Below, one piece after another: positions 34,201-47,777 of a stretch of DNA of 64,000 nucleotides (positions are counted from its first letter, which is position 1; each line of letters opens with the position of its first letter). Origin of the DNA: Dipteris shenzhenensis. Its lineage: Eukaryota > Polypodiophyta > Polypodiopsida > Gleicheniales. A program made the translations under genes and the position numbers. The stretch is from NCBI GenBank assembly GCA_047967505.1, contig CM106540.1. The stretch is one strand, 5' to 3'. The notes under the pieces were generated by a model. That model did no database searches, had not been told where the DNA came from, and saw only the letters and a program-made list of their open reading frames with translations.

Positions 34201-37200
34201 AGTTTGAGGCATTTTTGAAGGAGAAAGACATCACGCATCAGCTACAGTGAGGCTTACACCTCATCAAAATGGCAAAGCTGAGCGCAAGAATCGCACTCTT
34301 ATGGAGATGGATAGATGCATGCTTACCAGTAAAAAGTTGCCTCACAGGTTTTGGCTCGAAGGCCTCGTGTGTGCAAACTATGTTTTGAATCACAAAGGCT
34401 TTGAAGACAATCACTCCCTATGAGGCATGGCATGGGAGAAAGCCTTCAATGGATCACTTCAGAGTTTTTGGTTGTGTTGCATATGCACATGTGCCTATGG
34501 AGTTTCGACACAAGAAGTCAGATAAGGCACTTAAATGCATTTTTGTTGGGTACAGTGCACAAGGCAAAGGCTATCGTCTCTAGAATCCTGCTTCTCGCAA
34601 GATTTTTGTGAGTAGAGATGTTAAATTTTCAGAAAATTCAGCACATACACACGCTGAATTTACAATTCCCGCTTGTTCAGATGATGTTTTTGAGGGGATG
34701 CTTCCTATGGCATTTGGTTCCCCATCTGAGGCTCATGCTGAAAATCAGAATTTACAGCAACCTCCTCCTCATCCACATGCCCCGATTCAGCCATAGGCTG
34801 ATTTTGTACCTCCACCGGGTGTGGATGAAGTTGTCAGGCAAGAGATTCAAGAGATACATGTAGCCAAAACAGTCCCGAATTGGTTGCTACAGACTCTCAG
34901 GGAGAGTAGGCTTGAGGCACCTTTGCCTGGCAGGACTTGCAGTGCAGTAAGGCACGCAAGGGGGGCTCTTTCAGTTGAGACAACTTATGCAAGTACTCTT
35001 CTTGATGAAGAAGAACCTGACTCTTTTGAAGAAGCAAAGGATAATGTGCATTGGATGCATGCCATGCACAATAAATTGCAGTCCATTGAGAAAAATCAAA
35101 CTTGGGATGTTGTGGATTTGCCACCAAGTAAGCATGCCATTGGTACCAAGTGGGTTTTCAAAGTAAAAAGGAAGCCAGATGGATCCATTGACAGATACAA
35201 GGCAAGGTTGGTTGCCAAAGGCTATGCACAGAAGAAGGGCATAGATTATGAGAAGACTTTTGCTCCTACATCCCGGATGACCACCATAAGGTCAGTTATT
35301 GCCATGGCTGCAAATTTTGTTTGGAATGTCCATCAGTTGGACATAAAAACAGCTTTCCTTAATGGGGACTTGCAGGAAGAGGTTTATGTCAAACAACCTC
35401 TTGGATTTGAACTTTCTGACAATGCACTTCAAGTTTGCAAGCTAAACAAAGATTTATATGGGCTGAAACAAGCCCCACGTGCATGGTATGCCAAGATTGA
35501 TGCATTCCTGACAAGTAAGGGGTTACATAATAGTCCCACGGAAAGCACCCTCTACATTAAGAAGGATGGGGGGGATATTTTAGTCATCATTCTTTATGTA
35601 GATGACATGCTGCTCATAGGGTCAAATGAGGAAATAATTGCAGATTTCAAAGCTGAGTTGAAAGCTGAATTTGACATGACAGATTTGGGCATGTTAAATT
35701 TTTATTTGGGGATCCAGTTTATACATTGTTATGTCTCAATCCAAGTATGTGCAGAAGCTCTTGGATAGGTTCAACATGCATGATTGTAAGCCTATAGCCA
35801 CTCCCATGGAGCCGGGGCTGAAGCTTACTATGTATGATGCAAGTGAATCAATGGATGTCACACTTTACAGCCAGGTTGTTGGATGCCTCATCTATTTGTG
35901 CAATACTAGGCCCGATATTCAGTATGCAGTATCTAGGGTGAGCAGGTATATGCACAGCCCAAAGACAACACATTGGCATGCTGTAAAACGCATCTTCTGT
36001 TATTTGCAAGGCACAAAGATTTATGGCTTGATGTTTCCCAAGGGGGGGTGACTTCCAGATGCATGCTTACAGTGATTCATATTGGGCTGGAGACTATGAT
36101 ACCAAGCAGTCCACTAGTGGTAATTGTTTCTTTTTGGGCAAAGCTTGCATTTCTTGGCTGAGCAAGAAGCAATCTACAGTGGCTACTTCCTCATGTGAAG
36201 CTGAGTACAAGGCAGTGTTCACAGCGACAGTTGAATGTGTTTGGCTACGTCATTTGTTCGCTGATCTTCGTCTCTTATTGGAGGGCCCTTCTCCAATTCT
36301 CCAATTCTCACTGATAGTCATAGTGCTATAGCAGTGGCAAAGAATCCTGTGTTTCATGCTCGCACGAAGCACGTTGAGGTTCATTATCATTATGTCAAAG
36401 AGAAGTTGCGTGCAGGGGGGATCAGTATGATCTATGTGTCAACACATGACAATGTTGCGGACATCTTCACCAAAGCACTTCCACGTGAGAAGTTTGAGGC
36501 ATTTCGCAGTGCCCTAAACTTATCTCCTTTTGGTGATTGTCCCTACCTTGTACACCACATTGTCACTGCAGGGGGGTGTTAGAATTATTATCATATTCTA
36601 GGCAGTGGCCAATGTATTATAATAAGTAGGTTAGGGGCACTTTTTCCCTCATTGAGGTTTTTCCCCCTAACCACAGTGCAATCCCTAACTACTGTTAGTG
36701 GATAGGATAGGGTTCTGTCACTTAGACAAAACCCCTCACTCCTACTTTGTACTTACTTCATTCCTAAAGCAGTGTACTATAGTTAGGTAGATCTCTTGTA
36801 TCTCATGCTTGAGTTCTCCTTGTATGTTCATCTATGTTTCCGCTCAGTCCCACATTAAATATCACGTGCAACAGGGTCAACCCCAAAGTGGCAGTGGCAA
36901 CTGGCTGCCTGGTCATCAGATTCGGCATATTTGGGCAGCAAAATGCACAGAAAGTGGGCTGGGGGAGGTGCCTTTTATAGGCCCCTCTTGTCGGCCCCTA
37001 GGGCTAGTGCAAACAGCCCGACCATGGCAGGCATCAGAAGTTTTTTACACCAGTTCGGTAAGTTAGGCTAGTTCATGCGGTGAATCTCTTGTTGAGGGAG
37101 ATCAATACAAAGGATCAAGACTCATACACATACTCAAGGTTGTACAAAGACCCATAGCCAGATCACCTTTCATTGAATCTTATGATGGAGGAGAACTAGG

Positions 37201-40200
37201 CACTTACGGAAAATTCTTATTTCAATGATGCCATAAAAGTCTGTGCTCCACATCCAAGTCTACTACTACTATTGCAGGTCCAATGAGCTGACTAACAGCT
37301 TATATGGTCTCTCTCTACTTGTTAGTTTTTCCCAGGTGGGGTTGCCTCCTCATTGATCAAATCATCATGACCTCTGTTGAGGTTTTACCTCCTCTTTGAT
37401 ATTGAAGACCAATCCTAAGACTCCAACTAATGTGTCTCCCACGTCTACAACTTGGCCTCCTTTAGGCTGAAGCTGAGAATATTTAACCAGCAAAGCAAAG
37501 AATCACTTAAGCTTAGGAAGTCCATTTTCTATTAGGAATATTTGGGATAACAAACCCTGTTTTAGGGTTGGATGCATATCATGCATTACTACAAAGAGAT
37601 AGAAGAGTGATAAGTGCAATAAAAGCTCACATAAAATGAAACATTATTTAAAAAGTCGTCTAATTTTATCATGCATCCTCCTTTGGTTGGTTGTCCAAAG
37701 AAATTCCATCTGAACTTACACAGATAGGCTTGATCAACTTGACTTGTTAGGGTCATGGTTGCTAGGTTTTTATGTCTTTGGTTCAGTCATACGTTTAGGT
37801 CTTATTTCATGGTTGAGTTATGATCGTAGTTTTTGGTCATTTTCATCGCTCAAAGCTCCATGCGTCACAATCGTAGTCTTTTTATTGCTTTTAAATAAAC
37901 TTTTTAGACGTTCTGCAAATCCATTAAAACAGTAGAAAATACATGGAGTCTTCTAAGTCATAGAATAATGCATTTTCTAGTCCTTTGATTCACAAAAACA
38001 GTATGAAAATCAGTACCAATTGTGGAGAGAATAAGTGCAGCGTGGTTATCTTGTTTCATTGACATCATAAGAACAGTCACCTGCAACTTGTATTCTCCAA
38101 TGTAGATAGTTGGATCAAAAGATAAAGCAACTAAGGAGCAAGAAGATGGAAGGTCCTTAGTTGCAACCACTAAGAAAGGCCTAAGTTCAGATGCAGATGC
38201 TCCCGATAATTGTGGTATCCGATGGATATTGACAAGCCAACCATGCCTAAATTTTGACAGCAGCAACTCTGCATACAATCAAATCAACATAATCATGCCA
38301 TAAGAAGCACTAATACCCTATCATCACATCCAACAGAAAATATGGAGCTTTTAAAAAAGAAGAAATACCAATCACATGAGATTGTGCCAACGTAATGCAA
38401 GCATATTTGCCTCCATGACTTATTACTCGCTTCACCTGTTCCATAAACATACAAAACCTTTTCAATTGCACTAGAAGATTTATATACCTTTGTAAGACTA
38501 CAATATATCCAATCGTACAAATTTAGATTTTTTTGTTGTTCTAGAAAATTGTTGATATGTGTAGAATAGTCTTGAAAATTTCATAAGGTTTGGAAACAAT
38601 AAATGCAACACCAAAATAGTCCAAATGTTTTAATAGAAGGTTGTTGATATGTGTAGAATGGTCTTGAAAATGTCATAAGGTTTGGAAACAATAAATGCAA
38701 CACCAAAATAGTCCAAAGGCTTAATGGAGTTGTTAGCAAACTAAGAAGCCAAAATGCATACACAAGAGGTACTATCAATGCCAAAGGTTACAAAGTGCAA
38801 CCCACAGTGAGGTTATGTAGCTCAAACATAATAACCTAACCCTAAGGGAAATAAACCCTCCTAACTAGAAGTGAAAAGCACACCAAGGGGTGTTCAAACC
38901 ACGCTACTCAATATCCAGCAAATCCCCCCTATAGTGGCAGTGTTAACATGTGCATGAAAGTAGATCAATCACCACAAGGAATCAAGCCCTAAAGCTTTGT
39001 GAAAAGCTCCAAAATTTTCTCTAGATAATGCCTTGACACTCTCATGTGTAGGACAAGATCTCTCATGCATGTCATCTCTCCCTGACATAGTGATAGCGTT
39101 GTTTTGTGCGAGCATGAAACACAAAATTCCATGCTCCTACAACGGCACTCTGACTGTCAACGATGATAAGGTTGTGACTACAAACTCCCATGAAGATCCC
39201 CCAAGATCTCCTTATCCATACACCACCAACCATTATTATGAAGACTTCTCCGCACTCCACCTCACATGAAGGGGTGGCAATAATGGGTTGCTTCTTGCTT
39301 CTACTTTTTTCTTTTTTTTTTAGATTGATGTAGGGCACCATGAGAAAAGCATTCCCTTCTTTTATTACACATTCAGTAATGCCATGAGATTTCAGCTCAC
39401 TTGTAGAGCAAGAGGCCTTCCAGAGTTGCCAATTTGTAGAAAGTTATTTGAAAGAGACTCTAGAAATTTGTCAAGATTAGAAAATATTTGCTTTTCTTTT
39501 GGCTTTCTATTCATGGAGGAATTGCAGTGACCTTATGGAGGTCCAAATTCGGAACCGACTCCACTTGTCCTCGTTGCCGTTCTCCTGTGGATAATATACA
39601 GCATTGCCTATGAAATTGCAGACAAGCGAGGATCATTTGGAAGGAGATTGCAAGGATTTTTAGTATGTTTGCAATTATCCCCTTCTTTATGACCTAGGGC
39701 TAAGTGGCCTAGCTCTCGCTTTCAAGCAAGTCTTCTTGACTCATTTTGGGCTCTCTCGATACGGCGACATTTAGTTGAGTTATGCTCTATGGATGATGTT
39801 CCCTTCTCACAAACTCTAGCCTGTGTATGATTTTGTGGATTCTTCTTGGGAGATACTGGCGAGTATTTCAGTGTGGAATATCTGGAGAGCTAGATGCACA
39901 GAGGCCTTGAATGGATCCACCACCATTCTCACACTTTGGCCATTGTTTGGGCAGATATAATTCATACACTGATGGCTATTCGGACGAGCGCATGTAGGGA
40001 AACTCACGAGTGGCTTTCGCAGGAGGGCTGTATTCCTTAGGGAATGGAAAGAAAGAAAGAAAGATATATTAACATCCATGGGAGGCCTCACGAGCCTATG
40101 GAACAAAGTACAAAAAATGGATAGAAACTCATACAAACCACAGAGGGCTGAAGCAAAGGGCATGCCAGGGGCCTTATAGGCCGGCGCCAAGTGTCAGACC

Positions 40201-43200
40201 AGCCATCACAAGTTATGCTGCAGCCATATTTTTTCCACTTATCCTCGAGCTGTAGCATCTCTTGATCTATGCATACTGCTTCATTAGTTAGCTCCTTTGT
40301 GCGCAAAACATTGTAGGATGGAGGCTTGAAGGTAGGTCCAACTTGGCCAATGGCACGAACCATCTCCAAAAAATAAGGGCTCCTCACCTTCCAATTAGGA
40401 ATATCCTCTACAAAGAAAAAACGACGGAGAGCAATGTATGCATCCTTCCGTGCCTATGACTCCCATGCCTTGGCCAAGGCTCCCTTTGACATCTTCTGTT
40501 TCTTTTGTTTTGGCTCAAATGCGCTGGCAGATGCATTTCCACATGGATTACCACTCACTAAGGCATCCCCCAAATCAGCCACCTCTTCATCAAGCTGTTT
40601 TGCAGCCGTTTTCAGAGCTGCCTTTGCCTGCAATCTTCGACAAGTATCTTTCACATTTTCGGAAGGAGCGGTACACTTTCTCAACCCCCAAGATCAAGAA
40701 AATGTACCCTTCTTCGACAAGTATCTTTCACATTTTCGGGAGGAGCGATAACCCCCAAGCCCAAGAAAATGTGCCCTTATACGGGTTGTCCTCCATCCCA
40801 GAATGAGGGAAGTATTTACATTTACAAGTGTATTGGCCCTTCCCAAAGGCTTTAAGGCCTCTACAAGTTGCCATTCTGGTCCTTTTGTCTTCCCATTGGC
40901 AAATCTGCAAGCTGCAAATTTGCAGAAGAGGGAAAATAAGGCAAAGGAACAATTTCCAAAAGATGACTTTAAGCCTTGTTATCTGGCATCAACTAAAGAG
41001 AGAGCACTGAGCAGCAATAGCTGCTGCAAAACGGGAAAAGAAAGCAGCCATAGCCATTACCTTAACATTTGGAGCAGGTAGAGCATAGAGGCAGACTGCA
41101 GGCTGCAACTGTAAGGTGACCACTAACGTTTGGAGCAGGTAGGGGCTGCACAAGGGCTGCATATGAAAATTGAAGGGCTGAGGGGACTGCCTCCTGAAGA
41201 ATAGGGCGAAGGGCTGCCTATATAGGCCCTTGAGACAGCAAAATCGGCAAGAAGAGGAGGTACAAGAGAGTCGGGTGTACAGCCAAGGTCGGGAGCGTCA
41301 AGAAACGGCATACGGAATAGATAATCACGGTCAAATCATGTTTTATAAGGTATGGATCCCGGGTTTCCCCCCTAAAAAGTCACGTAAGGATGGCCGTACG
41401 TATGGGCGTATGGAAAAACCATCCGTACACATACGGACCTAGCTATGGCCCCAAAACGGCCTAGAGAGGTGACTTGGAGTGGCCCGGGTGGCCTGGAGCA
41501 GACGCACGGGACCCTGAGGGGCATTGCGCTTATTGTGCACTATCATTGAGGCAGTCGGGGGCCCCTAGGGGACTGCAGGGTTGCTCCTAGCAGCCACTCT
41601 TGTCCAAGCCAAGCTATAGTCTGCGCATTGCAGCTGTGCGGCCTGGCGCACAGCGTTTGGCAGCTCCACGGCCCAAGAAACACATCCCATGACCTCAGAA
41701 GGGAGGCCCGAGTCCAGGATAGGCAGCAGTGGAAGGGCCAGAAGAAGCAACATCGCGACATGGTGAGGCTAAGGGAGGGGCTGAGGGGGGAAAGGAGGGA
41801 GGGAGGGGCTGAGAGAGAGAAAGAGAGATGTGTTAACGTGTTCAAAAGGCCTCGCGGCAAACAAAGTGCAGTAACAAAGTGGCACATGCTCATACAAGCC
41901 ACAAAAGGCTCATTAAGACCCTTTGCTGAGTAATATACCATACTAGACTAAAATCACAAGCACAAAAAAATACATCATGTAAACTCCAAATCCAAAACTA
42001 AGGACCAATAGCTACACTCAATCTCAGGGTAGGAGTCAGAAGACATATCCAGGTGCCATGGTGGCTCTCCTGTGAGCTGCAAAAATGTCTCGTATCTATG
42101 TTTGTCTGGTCGTCTCACGCGGTGCTGGGGAGTGTGGTCTCTGAGCTCTTTTTATCCAGTGGGCCATATCAATGGTAACGCCTCTGGTTGGGCGGTCTCC
42201 TCCCAGCAATGCTATAATTGGCTGGACCTCCATCATGCGTGCTCTGGTCCATGGACTGCGTCATGGGTGGCTCCAACGTCTTTGGTTGTATCCCTCCTCA
42301 TCGTCGTCTCGTTTCACTAGTCCATAGTGCCCTCATGTCGTAGACCTCCTCCTCTTATCCCGTCATGTCAAGGAGCAGACTCCAATGTATAGAAGTCTGT
42401 GAAGTGTCATTGAGCTCGACCCACCTCAATCTCTTGATGAGCAACTCTGTCTCGCTCTATGATCTAACGTAGAAGGGTCTCTCTGTGGCTTCTCATCTCC
42501 ATCAAGTAGAGACTAATGCGAACCTGGTTCTGGAAAGGTCCACTAGAATCAAGCACCCACAATTGTCTTCCTTTGTATGAAGGCCCTTCTCGAAGAAAGA
42601 TTGATTGCAACAACTGACTCAACCGGGTCCTATCCTTTTGTTGGACCTGCTTACGCTCCAACAATAGACCTGGTCCACTAGCTAGTTGCACACAGATACC
42701 CATATGCTTTTGGTTGGGACAAATGAGACAAGATAACAACTCTTAAGCACGTTCCGAGTCCTGTCAATCCCATTCAGCACTACCACTTGAATTGCCAAGG
42801 AGCTCAATCGATCTAGAGGACACACATTAACACAACTCTCAAAACACCTCAACATAGAGACTTAGGGTATGGTACCTTGGCTACATGCTGACAGACGAAT
42901 AGGTACTTAGGCTTAGATCACAAATGCATCCCTGGCACCCACGTCGAGACCTTTCCTCCCATCAAATGGAGATGATAGCTAGGATCACAGCTTCACATTT
43001 GCCTAATGCAATTTCATCATGGGCAGATAGTAGATCTAATAAGCGACCTCCCACATGGGCATTTGGACATCATCTACACCATATGGGACCACAAAGGGAC
43101 CCTATAGGACATCCGAGCACCATCAATGACTTTCCTAAGGTCTGTCTTTTGTGTTTTCATAGGTCATGGTACCCATAGGTTATTTAGTCTCCTCAATATA

Positions 43201-45506
43201 ATACTTTTTATTAATCTCCGTTTCAAACTTTCCCCACAACTTCCTTTACAAAAGCATCAACATACCATATTAAGGTCCTCCCTTAGTCATCGGATTGCCT
43301 CTAGAAATGGCAAATCATTCATCAAGATCTTCTTGATGCTTAAAGACTCTCCCAACATCCATCATCCTTCCTTAGTACTTTGAACTCTCCCACAATTCAC
43401 CATCTTTAAAATGTGGTCTTTTCTATCAAAAGACACTTGCAAAGGAAACCCACATAGTTTAGAAGTAGAAAAATTTGAAACAAATTGCATCACATGCACA
43501 GAACCTTCCTAGGTTCTCCAACCTTGAGGAATGATGCCTACCGTATGATCACTGTTTCCAAACATCATAACTGCAATAGGGCGCCTAGCCACTTGTTCCT
43601 TGCCAAGAGGTGCCATGTGCTAGAAGGTAGAAGTGCCATATATGATATGTCATATTAAATGGGTCCATATGTCATCTTGCCATGGGTCACATATGTGTCA
43701 TGTGACACATTCTACTCGTGGTGGCTGTCCTTTGTCACATTACTTATGGCACATGTCTATGCCACATGTCACTTACTGATTTCTAAAATTCTTCAGCCTT
43801 CTGCAAAGTCTCATATCTTAGAGCTATTAGTTAGAATTCAATTCTAATTGGCCCTCAATATTCCTGGATTTGTGTACCGCATCAGGTTCTTTGTTACTAC
43901 ATTCTACTTTTAGGTTGTGGTATGTTCCTTCACTATCTCTATAATCTAGGCACAATCGAGAATGTTCCAATTTAGCAGTTTTCCTAAAACATTAATTTTT
44001 AATGAAAACATTTGATTGGACTTTTTCTTACCAGAGTAGTCTCTTGGTTGAACTCTTTCATGTATTTTCGAAACATCATTTAAGTATAACAAAGTTAGTT
44101 TTTCTTCAAATTTGTGAAAAGTCTTCATCCTTCAGCATAGTACTTCAGCCACTCCGCACTCTTGTAAACGAATTAACTGCTTTCAAAACCTGCGATTTCC
44201 CCCCCTCTGGATGGTGGGGGTCGGGGGGAAGGGAGTCTGGAAGTATAGTGTTATGTTCACTTTCTCTTTTCTTCCCTCCTCAATTATGCTTGAGTTTCAG
44301 TTAGCTTTGCTCACTTGATCAAAACCATGTGTTTCAGCCCTAGTTCACATGCATGTTGCAAAGACTATTGCCTGTCAAGACAGACAGTATTAGAAGTCCG
44401 CAGGTTTCTTGAAAGGAATGGAAAGGTCGAGGGCAGTTGGGGGGAGAGAAGAGTATATGGCTGGGAGAGGTAGAAGCTGGAACAAAATGAAGAGTTAGAG
44501 AACAAAAAAAGAGAACCTACTGTAATTCCACAAGGCCAACCACCACCTTGAACAATCCTGAAAATGCTCGAAACATTTCAAGGAAGACATTTGGGTGCTT
44601 TGAAAATTCCTAAACTATTTCAGGCCATCTAAACAAACCATGCTTAACACATTGTTTCATCATTTCAGCATTCTCCCCTTGTGATGCTACAAAAGTCACA
44701 AACACCACATGTATGCAAGGACATAAATATACAAATAAGTTAAAGTAACACATATGCACTTTGTGTGACATGCAGGAGGTTGAGACAGAGGAGCACTTCA
44801 TCTTCAAGTGTCATGTTTACTATGAGATCCACGAGCGTTTCTACTGCCTCTTCAGAGACAGCTATGGAGTTTAGGCTTGATTCATATCCTACCCAGACCA
44901 ACGATGTTTGGCAGGTTTCGTTCATGAGGCACTCAGACTCCGCGAGAGGATACCAGGAACAGACTTCTTCCTTGGCTAATCACTCTCAAAGTTCTATCAC
45001 GGAGTTTTTCCAGCCAGATCACATGAACACCCACGGGACGAGGCCTTGACAGACCGTGACCCGGAGCCTATGACCCGACAGCTCAGACAGAGGGTTGACA
45101 CACAGATCACACTTGGGGACATCCCCTCCATGTTTAGAGTCGGGTCTCGCCTGACGGCGGTCACAATAGCCCTGGTTAGACGTAGAGCTATGACCAAGAG
45201 ACATGCCAGGGCTGCACCTTTGAGTGGCCGACAGCACTCTATCGCCGATTTCATGCCCCCATTGCCACATCCACCCTGATGTCTTGATGGTGATGATGAT
45301 GATGATGATGATGATGATGAGATAGTCGACTACCGACATGACATGACTATGCTGTATCTAGGATTTAGTGCTGACATTCTACATATTTTGCATTTGCATT
45401 GGTGTGGATGCTCATTTAGTAGCTCCACCACCACAACTCGTTTGTACCAGGTTTTTCACAGTCTCATAGACCCATCGGTCTTCCAAAGACTTTAATAACC
45501 TTTCTT

Positions 45507-45556
<50 letters not shown>

Positions 45557-47737
45557 CTCTCTCTCATATTTAGGTTTGAAAGCTTTGTGCAATTTCCAAA
45601 ACAAGTACATGAAGGCACTCCTATGGAATTAAGAAATGAGAGAGTTTCTCTACACTATGCTTGTACAAACAAATATCCTTTATGAGTGCCCGGTGTCACG
45701 AGGACGTGAAAAGTGATGTAAAGTATCTTCGTAACTCAACCTACGCTTAACCCGAGGTTAACCATGGTTAAGTGTTGTAATGGTTTGGCCGTGGCACTTG
45801 CTGGAGGCAGTTGCACACGCCCGTACGGATTCCGTATAGTACGGACATCCGTACGGCCTGTACGAATTTTTTAAGAAAGTTCAAAAATGACTTCTGGCAC
45901 TTCTTAGAAGTGTGTGCTAGCTTTGTAACAGCCAAAACAGGCTTAAAACGGCTGAAAATAGGCTTGAAACAGCTCAAACAGCTCAAAAACTGCACAAGAA
46001 CAATTGAAAACGTCCAACACCTCTGGGAGAGTGAGGGGAGAAAGATGGAAGGTGGGGGAAGGGCATGCATACACATGCATGACAAATGGCACCTCCTCCT
46101 TGCCATTTGCCCCTTCATTAAAGTCCTAACCCCCATACCAAGGACAACATTGGTTGTCCTTGGGCCTAACTTTTAGACCCCTCTTTTAAAGCCTTTGCCT
46201 TGCCCCTAGGACCTAGTGGTGCACCTAGACTTTGCCCCTAGGAACTTCTAGGAAGTGTGCACTTCCTCTAGCCAATTCCTCTGCAGTGGGAGTCCTGTTC
46301 ATTATGTAAACTGCTGTAGCAACTGCTTCAGCCCAATAAAAATCTGGCAGGTCTTTTTCATTGAGCATGGCACGAGATACCTCTCCAATATGCTTGTTTT
46401 TCCTTTTTGCAAGTCCATTTTGCTGTGGAGTATGACTGCATGAATATTGTTGCTTTATGCCATGCTCCTGCAAGAACCTTGCAAATTCATTTGAGAGGTA
46501 CTCTCCCCCTCCATCTGACCTTAGGCATTTTATTTGCAAGCCTGTTTCTTTTTCAACCATAGCTTTAAAAACTCTGAAGTGCCCAAACACTTCACTTTTC
46601 TTTTTCATAAAATACACCCAAACTTTTCTGCTGTAGTCATCAATAAAGGTGACAAAGTAATGACAGCCTCCGATAGATGCAGCTTTAGTAGTCCACACAT
46701 CAGAGTGGATTAATTCCAATGGCTTCTTACTCTCTTGAACATGCCTAGGAAATGGTTTCCTTGCCTGTTTTCCAAATTGACAAGCTTCACACACCTTCTC
46801 CACATGGACAGACTTCGCCCCTTCCAGTATAGCATCAACGCACCGTTCCACTCACCACGAGGTCAAAGCTACACACATTCAGGACCTGGTTGGAGCCGAG
46901 CGAGCTTCCAGTGAAGCTAGATTCACTAGAGATCACTACTTGCGTATCACTACATCAACTCCGCATTGAGACTAGACGAGCTGAGGGATTACCCAGGAAG
47001 AGGCGCCTATGTACCTTGTGTGAGCTACAGGAGGTTGTGTCAGAGGAGCACTTTATCTTCAAATGACCAGGGTACTACAAGATCCGTTGCCTTTTTTACT
47101 GTCTCTTCAAAGATAGCTTAGGGCTGCTCTCCCGCTTCCTCACCTTCCCAGACCATAGATACTTGGCCGCCTTTATCCACCAGGCAGTTAGACATCGAGA
47201 ACATCTACTCACATCACAAGGACGGGGACGGAGCACACAAACAGACTCTTCTCGAAGCATTATCACAAAGTTTTTCCACTCGCATCACATATGTTCTCAC
47301 CCCCACTCGCATCACACATGGGCGAGACTCGGAGCCAGACACGGCACACCTGACAAAGTTATACTTGGAGACATGCCCTCCATGTTTAGGGTTGGGACAC
47401 GACTAACAAGGATTACAATATCCCTAGTCCCTCTGCCAAGAGATCACGCCGAGCAGTGCCCGCAGATAGTCGACAACACACTATTTTTTACTTTATACCA
47501 CCATTGTCTTACCGTTCACCTGGTCACCCATGACATTGGGCTGGTTTTTGCTTTGTACTTTGATGGCACATGATGCTAGTGATGATGGGGAGGGTCATAT
47601 TGATGCTTCCACATCGATGTACTTATGGCTATATAGCATGTAGCATGTAGTTATGGGCGTAGCTCCATGCTTTCAGCTTGTTTTGTATCAGGTTTCTCAT
47701 ACTCTCGTAGACCCATCGGTCTTCCAAAGACTCTAAT

Positions 47738-47777
<40 letters not shown>

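Larger units (their letters stand above)
30897..36762 (+). mobile_element. Cop-E: nearly full-length but decayed copia element
   Basis: 5' LTR (30897-31141), Met-tRNA primer-binding site, leader, gag, protease, integrase, RT with YVDD, RNase H, polypurine GCAGGGGGG and a 3' LTR (36577-36762) that loses similarity after GTACTTACTTCATT. Kin of Cop-D and Cop-F by protein and polypurine tract, with its own LTR. No matching TSD was found, in line with 3' truncation. Confidence 0.87.

Noticed and set aside
36763-37080. Right-hand Cop-E LTR end with a TSD GTGAC
   Set aside because: I looked for GTGAC at the expected distance and found none; the 3' LTR similarity simply stops at 36762.
37958-38080. 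Extension of the exon 4 open frame beyond 38081
   Set aside because: No family similarity, and the CAG|GTGACT donor gives the correct phase 0 junction with exon 5.
41543-41941. 132-codon minus-strand frame
   Set aside because: Leu/Ser/Pro-rich composition from a CT/GA-rich tract, no domain.
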